Assembly (NCBI GenBank): GCA_963744575.1
Contig: CAVUUF010000001.1
Location: 301,761 to 365,760 of the forward strand
DNA: 64,000 bases
Source: Palsa-504 sp963744575
GTDB lineage: Bacteria; Actinomycetota; Actinomycetes; Streptosporangiales; Streptosporangiaceae
Reading direction: 5' to 3'
Below, piece by piece: positions 46,835-55,801 of this stretch (its first letter is position 1; each line of letters begins with the position of its first letter). The notes under the pieces are model-generated. The model was not told the DNA's origin and searched no databases. It worked only from the letters and a program-made list of their open reading frames with translations. A program made the translations under genes and the position numbers.

Positions 46835-47542
46835 ATGAGGGGATCGGAGGATCACTGGCTTCTGCTGCACGGCACGCCGCTGACTCCGGCGGTCTGGGAC
46901 GGCGTGGCCGCGTGCCTGACCCGATCCGGGACAGTCTTTGCTCCGGTCATCACCCCGGTCGGCGATGCTCGTGACGCTCAGAGCGCGCTGGCCGCCCGGC
47001 TCGCCACCGAGGTAGCCCGGCCGATCGGCCGCCTGCACGTCGTCGGCCACTCCTTCGGCGGGCAGGTCGCACTCGACTTCGCGCTGCTTGTCCCGCAGCA
47101 GGTTGCGACTGTGACCCTGTTGTGCAGCCGAGACACCCCATACCCGGCCTTCGCCGCCGCCGCCACCCGCCTGCGCGGCGGTGCCCCAGTCGACGCCGAC
47201 GCCGCGCTCAGCCGGTGGTTCACCCCAGCCGAGCTGGACGGGGGCAGCCCGGTCGTCAGCTACGCGCGCCGCTGCCTGCAGCAAGCGGACCGCCGGTCGT
47301 GGGCGGCTGCGCTGGATGCCATCGCCCGCTACGACCGGGCCGGCCGCACCGCCTCCATCCGGATCCCGGCCACGCTCATCGCAGCCGAACTCGACCAGGT
47401 ATCCACTCCGGCGGCCATGTCAGCCCTGGCCAGCCGCCTGCCCAGGGCTACCCTGCAGGTCCTGCCCGGCGCCGCGCACATGACACCCTTCACCGACCCG
47501 GCCGCCCTGGCAGAGCTCATCCTCCGCGCCGCCGGGCGATGA
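46835..47542 (+). CDS. Alpha/beta hydrolase
   Basis: A 235-residue hydrolase: DHWLLLHGTPLTPAVWDGVA (oxyanion region), HVVGHSFGGQVALDFALLVP (nucleophile Ser in GHSFGG), AAELDQVSTPAAMSALASRL (catalytic Asp), GAAHMTPFTDPAALAELI (catalytic His). The start at 46835 gives MRGSEDHW; the frame is open upstream to 46760 without family features. It follows the acyl-CoA ligase by 126 bases and may act with it, for example as a thioesterase; that is inferred. Confidence 0.8.
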   Translation: MRGSEDHWLLLHGTPLTPAVWDGVAACLTRSGTVFAPVITPVGDARDAQSALAARLATEVARPIGRLHVVGHSFGGQVALDFALLVPQQVATVTLLCSRDTPYPAFAAAATRLRGGAPVDADAALSRWFTPAELDGGSPVVSYARRCLQQADRRSWAAALDAIARYDRAGRTASIRIPATLIAAELDQVSTPAAMSALASRLPRATLQVLPGAAHMTPFTDPAALAELILRAAGR

Positions 47543-47880
47543 TTGCGGGCTTCCCGACAACACCGCTCGCGCTCTCGACCGAACCCTGCCCGATACCGGA
47601 TCCCAAGGAGCCAAGGACAAGATCGCTGGCCTTGCTGTCCTCGCGAGAGCTCGACCGGCATCATGCGACCAGCGGCAAATGAGGAAGTTCGCCCAAAGCG
47701 CGGTGATGCATAAACATACGGCCCGGCCGACTGTCCGACGGGGCCGGAAGTGGGACTTCCGACAGCCAACCACGTGAAGAGCTGTGATAACCGCGCGCCG
47801 ACCCGCCGATATGGGCGCTGATCCGGGTCGGCGACATGCACGGCCATGCCGCACCGAACGGGACGTTATGGAACGGTCCG
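47543..47880. other. Gap occupied by repeat copy R2
   Basis: Apart from the repeat, no feature is visible. Confidence 0.4.
47669..47810 (-). repeat. Two-box intergenic repeat, copy R2
   Basis: On the minus strand: box A ATCGGCGGGTCGGCGCGCGG, then TTATCAC (47784-47810); box B GGCCGTATGTTTATGC (47707-47722); tail CATTTGCCGCTGG. Between the boxes is a hairpin GGAAGT-CCC-ACTTCC. Just outside box A, GCCGACCCG pairs with CGGGTCGGC further out, giving a second stem. Copy R1 shares box A, box B and tail at nearly the same spacing. Confidence 0.6.
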
Positions 47881-48043
47881 TCACAAGGTGAGGTCGACGG
47901 TGAGTGGCCAGGCTGAGTCAATGGTACGACCTCGGGGGGTGAACCAGAGGATTTGCTGGGTGCGGTCTTCGTTTTCGAGGCGGTGGACGTTCAAGATGTG
48001 CACAGTGCCGTCGGGATGAAGGATGCCTTTGGTGTCGCGGGCG
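47881..48043 (-). pseudogene. Unknown protein, C-terminal fragment
   Basis: The minus-strand frame reads GILHPDGTVHILNVHRLENE, DRTQQILWFTPRGRTIDSAW, PLTVDLTL-stop. The composition is that of a real protein, but I do not recognise the family. It is cut at ~48045, where the plus-strand gyrase fragment begins. Confidence 0.35.
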
Positions 48044-48047
48044 GACC

Positions 48048-48333
48048 TATTCCGACGCTGAGCTGAACGGGACGTTGCTCGAGCTGGAACGCAAGGGCCA
48101 GCGCTGGAAGGACCAGCCGCAGCGGTGCAAGGGCCTGGGCAAGATGGACGCAGCTCAGCTGGCCGATACCACGATGGACCCGAGGCGCCGTACCCTCCGC
48201 CGGTTCAGGATCGAGGACGCCGCGGCCGCCATGGGTACGTTCGGCCTGCTGATGGGGAGCGAGGTGGCTCCGGCGCAGGGACTTCATCGTCGGCGGCGCC
48301 GCCGAACTCGACCCGACCTGGATCGCCGCCTGA
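48048..48333 (+). pseudogene. GyrB/ParE-type topoisomerase subunit, C-terminal tail
   Basis: YSDAELNGTLLELERKG is followed by QPQRCKGLGKMDAAQLADTT, MDPRRRTLRRFRIEDAAAAM and, after a frameshift near 48275, RRDFIVGGAAELDPTWIAA-stop. QRxKGLGEMxxxQLWxTTMDP is the invariant GyrB/ParE C-terminal motif (TOPRIM-adjacent). Only ~95 of ~650 residues remain. Confidence 0.75.
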
Positions 48334-48499
48334 CCGCCGGCATCTGTGGCGGGACACGCGCCCGCCCGATGCCGCGTGAAATTGTGACAACTGATCATGT
48401 TATGACGGCTGCAGATTCTTGTCACGGCCGATCATGTGGAGTATTCTCCGGCCAATCCTCGCGGCGAGGGCCGTCAGGTGACCAGATGAGGGGCGGGAC

Positions 48500-49126
48500 A
48501 TGGTGGCTGATTGGCGACTCAAGGGTCAGTACATTAAGAACTGCAACTGTGCTGCTACCTGCAGCTGCGACACGACGGGATTCCCGTCACCGCACCCGCA
48601 GTGCGAGGGCGTCCTGGGCATGGTGGTCACCGAGGGGCATTTCGAGGGTACGGATCTGTCTGGCGCCAGGTTCGCCGTGATCTATCACTGGCCCGGCGCG
48701 CTGCACGAGGGCAACGGGTCGCTGGTGCCGATCATCGATGAGAGCACGAGCGAGGCGCAGCGCGCTGGGCTGCTCACGATCTTGTCGGGTCAGGCGGGCG
48801 GGCCGTTCTTCGAGATCGTCGCCAGCATCGTGACGACCGTGCACGATCCGGTATTCGCGCCCGTCTCCATCAGCTACGACCGCGAGAACCGCAAGGCGAG
48901 CCTGTTGGTGCCCGGTTACGTCGAGACCGAGACCGTGCCGCTGACAGTGCCAGCCACCGGCGATCTGCAGCGGGCGATACTGCGGTTGCCCGACGGGTTC
49001 GAGTATAAGGAGATGGACATCGGGCTGACCCGCACGATGCGAACGACCGGACCGATCGCGATGGAGTACCACGACACGCACAGCTCGCTGGCTGACGTGG
49101 TGCACACGCCGGCCGGTGTCGCATAG
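48500..49126 (+). CDS. DUF1326-domain protein
   Basis: A 208-residue protein. The N-terminus WRLKGQYIKNCNCAATCSCD has the Cys-rich CNCxxxCxC signature of DUF1326 (possible metal binding). It continues HPQCEGVLGMVVTEGHFEGT, DLSGARFAVIYHWPGALHEG. It is followed three bases later by a DUF2182 membrane protein, a pairing seen in many genomes. Function not established; a copper- or other metal-related role is often suggested from the Cys motif. Confidence 0.85.
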   Translation: MVADWRLKGQYIKNCNCAATCSCDTTGFPSPHPQCEGVLGMVVTEGHFEGTDLSGARFAVIYHWPGALHEGNGSLVPIIDESTSEAQRAGLLTILSGQAGGPFFEIVASIVTTVHDPVFAPVSISYDRENRKASLLVPGYVETETVPLTVPATGDLQRAILRLPDGFEYKEMDIGLTRTMRTTGPIAMEYHDTHSSLADVVHTPAGVA

Positions 49127-49129
49127 CCC

Positions 49130-49972
49130 GTGACCGCGGTGGTGCCCGGCGACCGGGCGGCCCGGCGGCAGCGGCTGGGGATTCTGGCAGCTCTGGGTGC
49201 CGGGTCGGTGCTGTCGTGGCTGCTTCTGCTGCGGCAGGCGGGAGGGCTGCGTGCGGCATTCTCGCTGCGCGCGGCCATGCCGATGGGGATGTCCGGTCAG
49301 TCGTCCATGGGCGTGTCCGGCCTGACCGCCGGCATGGGCCCGGCGCTGTTCCTGGCGATGTGGCTGGCGATGATGGCGGCGATGATGTTCCCTTCGGCCG
49401 CGCCGATGGTCCTGCTGTTCGCCAAGGTGCAGTCTGGCCGACGGGAGGCCGGTCGGTCGGCCGTGCCGACCACGCTGTTCGTCGGGGCGTATCTGCTGGT
49501 CTGGTTCGCGGCTGGCGTGCTGGCCTACGGCCTGGCGATCGGGGCCGGCACGCTGGCGGACCATAGCGGCGCCCTGCTCGGCGCCGCTCCGCGGATCGGC
49601 GCGGCCCTGGTGGTGCTCGGCGGGTGCTATCAGTTCAGCCCGCTTAAGCGCCGCTGCCTGGCCAAATGCAAGGCGCCGATGGACTTCATCCTCGGCGAAT
49701 GGCGGGACGGCAAGGGCGGCGCGGTGCGGATGGGCGTAGTTCACGGCGCGTACTGCCTAGGCTGCTGCTGGATGCTGTTCCTGCTGCTGCTCCCGCTCGG
49801 CGTGATGAACATCGCTGCGATGGGCGTGCTGACGCTACTCATCTTCGCCGAGAAGGTGCTGCCGTCCGGTCGGCGCATCGCCGCGATCGGCGGCGCCGCG
49901 CTGGTCGCGTTCGGGCTGGCCGCGATCGCCGTCCCGCAGCTGCTGCCGACCCAGGTGCCAGTAGTTGGCTAG
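49130..49972 (+). CDS. DUF2182 integral membrane protein
   Basis: 280 residues, about seven helices. The Met-rich segments MPMGMSGQSSMGVSGLTAGM and MWLAMMAAMMFPSAAPMVLL are typical of DUF2182 (predicted metal-binding membrane protein), as is CYQFSPLKRRCLAKCKAPMD and GAYCLGCCWMLFLLLLPLGV. The Met/Cys-rich pattern suggests copper. It is translated right after the DUF1326 protein. GTG start. Confidence 0.85.
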   Translation: MTAVVPGDRAARRQRLGILAALGAGSVLSWLLLLRQAGGLRAAFSLRAAMPMGMSGQSSMGVSGLTAGMGPALFLAMWLAMMAAMMFPSAAPMVLLFAKVQSGRREAGRSAVPTTLFVGAYLLVWFAAGVLAYGLAIGAGTLADHSGALLGAAPRIGAALVVLGGCYQFSPLKRRCLAKCKAPMDFILGEWRDGKGGAVRMGVVHGAYCLGCCWMLFLLLLPLGVMNIAAMGVLTLLIFAEKVLPSGRRIAAIGGAALVAFGLAAIAVPQLLPTQVPVVG

Positions 49973-50051
49973 CCCGGGGGCAAGCCGGTCGGCATGTGGT
50001 CCAGCACGCGTTCGGGCCAGGGCCTGGTGATTGTGATCGCGCCAGGCCCGG

Positions 50052-50699
50052 CCGTCACCCACCAACCTGCTGTACAACGTCGTGTCCACCCCCGGCGCGC
50101 TGTACCGGTACCGGCGGCAGGGCCAGACCGGCGGTCGGCTGGCCCTGCTCCTGATCACCGGGACGCTGCCCGGCGTGATCGCGGGGGCGGTCATCCGGGT
50201 CGAGCTGGTGCCCGGTCCCCGCGTCTTCGATCTGATGGTCGCCGCGCTGCTGCTGCCGCTGGGCGGGTGGCTGGCCGCCGCCCGCCCCGTCCGTGACCGC
50301 GACCCGGCCCGGCCCGCCCGCCACATCCCGGCCTCCGTCCTGGTCCTGCTGGCGTGCCTGGTCGGCTGTGTCGGCGGCATCTACGGGATCGGCGCGGTCC
50401 TGGCGCCGATCCTGATCGGGTCGGGCCGCAAGCCGTCCGAGGTCGCGCCGGCCGCGCTGGCCTCCACGTTCGTGACCTCGGCCGGCGGCGTGATCACGTT
50501 CACGATCTTGTCCCTGCACCAGCACGTCTCCGTGGCTCCGGACTGGCCGACCGGTATCGCGCTGGGTCTGGGCGGCCTGGCCGGGGGCTATACCGGTGCC
50601 CGCCTGCAGTCCCGGATGCCTGACGTCTTGATCCGCCGCCCGGTCGGCGTCTTGGTCATCGCCATCGGGGCCTATTACCTGTCCTCCGGCCTGGGCTGA
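50052..50699 (+). pseudogene. TauE/SafE-type anion exporter, N-terminally truncated
   Basis: Reads SPTNLLYNVVSTPGALYRYR, LLLITGTLPGVIAGAVIRVE, PASVLVLLACLVGCVGGIYG, IGAVLAPILIGSGRKPSE and GVLVIAIGAYYLSSGLG, the TauE/SafE pattern with its duplicated GGIxGIGG-like motif. The first two helices with the first such motif are missing, and no start with a ribosome site precedes the homologous part. A shortened product from GTG 50082 cannot be excluded. Same strand and direction as the DUF1326/DUF2182 pair. Confidence 0.65.
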
Positions 50700-50830
50700 C
50701 CCCGCTCCTCCCGCACCTTTCCCGGCCGCCCCTGAATCCCGGCGGGCCGGAGGGGAGCGGCTTGGCCTTGACATGGCGGACCCGGCCGAGATGATCGGGC
50801 GGCGAGGAGGACGGGCCGGGGCTGCGGCAT

Positions 50831-51877
<1,047 letters not shown>

Positions 51878-52937
51878 TTACGACGTGGTGCGCGATTGAG
51901 GTCGGGGCGTGCTGGCCTGGCGGACTGTCTGATTGGTGATCACCTCTCCGCGGCGCGGTCGGAGACCAGGCCGGCAACGGCCATGTAGGTCTCGTCGAAG
52001 TCTTCGCGGCGTCCGAGGAACCGCTGGAGGGTCCGCCACTGCTTGTGCTCGGCGTTGGCGTGCTCCACGCAGATCCGTTCCGATGATTGCTGGTGGCGCG
52101 CCGCGTCCCAGGCGGCGGCTTCCTCCGGCGTCGCGTCCTTCTTCGGCCTGAGCGGCGGGGCCTGGACCTGGCCGGGGAACTCCTTGGCCAGGCCCCGGTA
52201 CCCGGCGTCGACCTTGGCCTTGACCTCGGGAAACTGCTCGAACAGGTCGGTGATGCCCTCGGTTCGCACAGCCGTCTGGTCGTGCATTGCGGCCGGGCCG
52301 GAACGCCCCGGCCCAAAGCGTGCGCCCCTCGCCGTCAGTGACGACAGTGGCCTTCTTGGTGTTCATCTTCTTCTTGCCCGAGACGAACGCGCGGCGGCCC
52401 GGCTTGCTGGCCCGCGGGCGGCGGACCTGGACTTCGGTACCGTCCAGCCGCAGCTCCACGCCTTGGGCCGAGGCGTAGGCGAAGACGTCCGCCAGGGTGC
52501 GAAGCTGCAGGCCGGGGCGGCCGGGCACAGCGAACCCGCGGGCAGCCAGCAGCGGCCGGACCTCGCGGATCGCGCGGGTGACCGTGGAGCGGTCCACCCG
52601 GTAGAGCTCTGCCAGGGCCGCGTGCGGGAGCTGAAAGCGCAGCGTCACCAGGGTCACGATAACGCGGTCGGCGAACACGAGTTCGTGGTCCGGGCCGGCG
52701 CCGGGTGCGCGCATGCGCTCGTGACCCCGGCGCTCACGCAGCCGGGACTCCTCAGAAGCCATCCAGGTGCCAGCCAGCTCAGCGACGAGTTTGCCGAGGC
52801 GCCGCGGCTGGAGGCCGGTGAAGATACGCTTGGACAAGGCCGTGCGGCCCAGGTAATGCGACACAACATCACCCAAGCCGCGCGGCCTGCTTCATGTCAC
52901 GACAGTGCCGCGATCGTTATCGCGCACCATGTCGTAA
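51878..52937 (-). mobile_element. IS5-like insertion sequence
   Basis: ~1.06 kb bounded by TTACGACGTGGTGCGCGAT (51878-51896) and ATCGCGCACCATGTCGTAA (52919-52937), inverted repeats with one mismatch in 19. Its left end truncates the ABC ATPase gene. Its right end lies directly against the ISAzo13-type left end, with no host DNA between. Confidence 0.8.
51940..52876 (-). pseudogene. IS5-type (DDE_Tnp_4) transposase, frameshifted
   Basis: The N-terminal HTH: VIVTLVTLRFQLPHAALAEL, YRVDRSTVTRAIREVRPLLA. First Asp in VELRLDGTEVQVRRPR. KKKMNTKKATVVTDGEGRTL, WAGAFRPGR, then an extra base near 52290 and the second frame MHDQTAVRTEGITDLFEQFP, KVKAKVDAGYRGLAKEFPG with the second Asp, ERICVEHANAEHKQWRTLQR with the Glu. 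The frameshift does not have a slippery heptamer, so it is read as a lesion. Confidence 0.7.
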
Positions 52938-52993
52938 TAGGAATCGCAGAGAATTAACCCGTAGCTTCCTGGAATCGGGCACGCTGTTGTGGT

Positions 52994-53959
52994 ATGGGCG
53001 TCATGACGGTAACCAGGGAGATGCTGGCGGCGAAGTTCGAGGTGATCTTCCCGCATCTGGATGAGCGGCAGCGGCGGCTGCTGATGGGCACCGAGGCCCG
53101 GTCGCTGGGGCATGGCGGGATCCGCCTGGTGGCCCGGGCGGCCGGGGTCCGGGAGGCGACGGTGGCGCTGGGCGTGGATGAGCTGGATTCGGGGGCTGAG
53201 CCGCTGGGCCGGGCGCGGCGGCCGGGCGGGGGCCGCAAGCGGGCGGCCGACTTGGATCCGGGGCTGCGCCCGGCGCTGCTTGCCCTTGTTGAGCCACAGG
53301 AGCGGGGCGACCCGATGTCGCCGCTGCGGGGGACGACGAAGTCCACGCGGAAGCTGGCGGCCGAGCTGACAGCCCAGGGTCATGAGGTCTCGGCGGACAC
53401 CGTCGGCGATCTGCTGCGGGCCGAGGGGTTCAGCTTGCAGGGCAACGCCAAGGCCGTCGAGGGAAAGCAGCACCCGGACCGGGACGCGCAGTTCCGTTAC
53501 ATCAGCGGGCAGGTCGGCGAGTACCAGGCGGCCAGGGACCCCGTGGTCAGCGTGGACGCCAAGAAGAAGGAACTGGTCGGCGAGTTCAAAAACGGCGGCC
53601 GGCAGTGGCGGCCCAGGGGCGAGCCAGCCCGCGTCAGCACCCACGACTTCCCTGACCGGAAGCTGGGCAAGGCGATCCCGTACGGGGTCTATGACCTGGC
53701 GGCGAACGCCGGCTGGGTGAACGTCGGCACTGACCACGACACCGCCGCGTTCGCCGTGGAGTCGATCCGCAGCTGGTGGAACGCGGCCGGCCGCGGCGAC
53801 TACCCGGCCGCCCGGCGGCTGCTGATCACCGCGGACGCGGGCGGCTCCAACGGCTACCGCACCCGCGCGTGGAAGACCGAACTCGCCGCCTTGGCCGCCG
53901 AGACCGGGCTGGAGATCACGGTGTGCCACTTCCCGCCAGGCACCTCCAAGTGGAACAAG
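52994..53959 (+). pseudogene. ISAzo13 transposase, N-terminal part
   Basis: AAKFEVIFPHLDERQRRLLM, GTEARSLGHGGIRLVARAAG, VREATV, then SVDAKKKELVGEFKNGGRQW (first Asp), LLITADAGGSNGYRTRAWKT (second Asp) and CHFPPGTSKWNK. In the family the next residues are IEHRLFS with the catalytic Glu, and these are found at 59364. The two parts are in compatible frames. Confidence 0.85.
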
Positions 53960-54174
53960 TGCGCATGACCTGGCGGCCACCCAGGATGATGAAATGCCCT
54001 CAGCGGCTCGCCGGGCGCGGTCGCCGTCTCGATACTGGAGCGCTGACAGTCCGCAACAAGTTTGGTGCAGGACCCGCGGGACCTGGGATTGTCGCTGCGA
54101 GCACGAACCCCAGATTCGGTTAACTACCAGGTCCTCCCCGGTGGGTCGTCTCGGGAACCCAGCGAGGAGGAGAC
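53960..54174 (+). ncRNA. Predicted bridge-RNA region of IS110 copy 2
   Basis: IS110-group elements encode a structured bridge RNA in the non-coding left end upstream of the transposase; this is the only such space in the element and it has the right size. It contains AACAAG and shortly after GGTGC. The first equals the six bases left of the insertion point (tggAACAAG), and the second is complementary to GCACC seven bases right of it (atcgaGCACC). These matches are short and may be chance. No boundaries or fold were computed. Confidence 0.35.
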
Positions 54175-54471
54175 ATGGAACAGATCCACGACCGGGTAGC
54201 AGGCCTGGATGTGCACCGCGACACGGTGGCGGTGTGCGTACGGACCCCGGGGCCGCGCGGCGGCGTGAACACCGAGAAGGCCCGGTTCGACACGACTGCC
54301 GGCGGGCTGGCCGGGCTGGCCCACTGGCTGGCCGAGCGCGGGGTGGCCCTGGCCGCGATGGAGGCGACCGGGGTGTACTGGAAGCCGGTCTACTATGCGC
54401 TCGAAGGCCGGTTCGAGCTGTGGCTGTGCAACGCTCATCACGTCAAGAACGTCCCGGGCCGCAAGACGGAC
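54175..54471 (+). pseudogene. IS110 copy 2 transposase, N-terminal part
   Basis: IHDRVAGLDVHRDTVAVCVR carries the first catalytic Asp, AMEATGVYWKPVYYALEGRF the Glu, and LWLCNAHHVKNVPGRKTD ends where the family continues with (x)SDAEWLADV. GAGGAGGAG lies before the ATG. From 54472 the frame is that of the inner transposon. Confidence 0.85.
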
Positions 54472-54547
54472 CCGTTGACTGACCACCTGGGCGTGTTCTC
54501 CCAGTTGGCGGGACGGGTTGTGAGGGGGGTGGCTACGGTCGCTGGTC

Positions 54548-55801
54548 ATGACCGGAGAAGAGGATGGGCGGCGGGATCTGGCCCGGCTGGTGGTGCCGCG
54601 CTGCGGGTTGCTTGAGGCGACCGGTGATCCGTTCGAGCCGTACCGGCTCGTCGATGCGGACGGGGTAGTTGTCGGTCCGGTCGCGGTGTATCTGCGGGAG
54701 CTTCAGGCGTGCGGGCGGCCGGCCACCACGCAGCGGTCTTACGGGATGGACCTGCTGCGCTGGTTCCGTTTCCTGTGGGCGGCGGGGATCGGGTGGGACC
54801 AGGCCACCCGGGTGGAGGCCCGGGATTTCTGCCGGTGGATCCAGCTGACGGCCAAGCCGGCTCCTGGCGCGCCGCGGACGGGCGGGGCCCGGGCGCGGCG
54901 CGGAGGGAAAGAGGCGGTCAACCCGGTCACCGGGAAGCCGGCGCCGGCGGTGACTTATGCGGCCGCGACCCGGGCGCACTCCGAGAGCGTGCTGCGTGCC
55001 TTCTACGACCTGCACCTGGAGGCTGGGACGGGGCCGATGGTGAACCCGTTCCCGCTGTCGCGGAGCCGGCGGGGCGGCCGGGCCAATGCCCACCATAACC
55101 CGGCGGAGCCCTACCGTGATGAGCGCAGCGGCCGGTACCGTCCCGTGGTGGTGCAGCGGATGCCGCGGTGTATCCCGGACAAGAAGTTTGATCAGTTGTT
55201 CTCCGCGTTGCCGTCCAACCGGGACAGGGCCCTTGTCGCCTTCTGGGTGTCGACCGGGGCCCGGGCCTCGGAGCTGCTGGGCGCCACGGCGGGTGATACA
55301 GATCCGGGGCAGCAGCTGATCACCGTGATCCGCAAGGGGACGCGGTTCATGCAGCAGCTGCCGGCGTCGCCGGACGCGTTCGTCTGGCTGCGGCTGTATC
55401 AGGCACAGATGGCGGGCCTGGTGCCGGCCGGGCGGGATCAGCCGTTGTGGTGGACTTTGCTGCGCCCGTTCCGCCGGCTGGCCTATCACGGTGCCGAGGC
55501 GATGTTCGCCCGGGCGAACGCGACGCTGGGCGCCAACTGGACACTTCATGATCTTCGTCATACGGCTGCGTACCGGATGGCACGTGACCCGGGGCTGCCA
55601 GTCACTGACGTGCAGTGGATCCTTGGCCACGCCCATCTGTCCACCACCCAGCGGTATCTGAACCCGCTGACCGAGGACGTCATCGCGGACGTGCTCGCGT
55701 TCCATGACAGGCGGGGGCAGGCCGGTCCGGTGCGGCCGGGCCCGGTGGCCGGCTACCGGGCTGACAGCTTGAGGAACCTGTTCGGCGAGGACGCGCTATG
55801 A
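54548..55801 (+). CDS. Tyrosine recombinase (TnpA-like)
   Basis: A 417-residue site-specific integrase. The SAM-like N-terminal domain is GPVAVYLRELQACGRPATTQ, RSYGMDLLRWFRFLWAAGIG. Catalytic motifs: STGARASELL (Arg I), NWTLHDLRHTAAYRMA (His-x-x-Arg box) and WILGHAHLSTTQRYL (His and nucleophile Tyr). A Lys/Gly/Arg-rich insertion with ARARRGGKEAVNPVTGKP sits near residue 110-140. Its stop overlaps the next ATG (ATGA). Intact. Confidence 0.85.
   Translation: MTGEEDGRRDLARLVVPRCGLLEATGDPFEPYRLVDADGVVVGPVAVYLRELQACGRPATTQRSYGMDLLRWFRFLWAAGIGWDQATRVEARDFCRWIQLTAKPAPGAPRTGGARARRGGKEAVNPVTGKPAPAVTYAAATRAHSESVLRAFYDLHLEAGTGPMVNPFPLSRSRRGGRANAHHNPAEPYRDERSGRYRPVVVQRMPRCIPDKKFDQLFSALPSNRDRALVAFWVSTGARASELLGATAGDTDPGQQLITVIRKGTRFMQQLPASPDAFVWLRLYQAQMAGLVPAGRDQPLWWTLLRPFRRLAYHGAEAMFARANATLGANWTLHDLRHTAAYRMARDPGLPVTDVQWILGHAHLSTTQRYLNPLTEDVIADVLAFHDRRGQAGPVRPGPVAGYRADSLRNLFGEDAL

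Noticed and set aside
52280..52300. Programmed frameshift in the IS5-like transposase
   Set aside because: No slippery heptamer is present, and the first frame runs on for ~100 codons, unlike true two-ORF IS5 elements.
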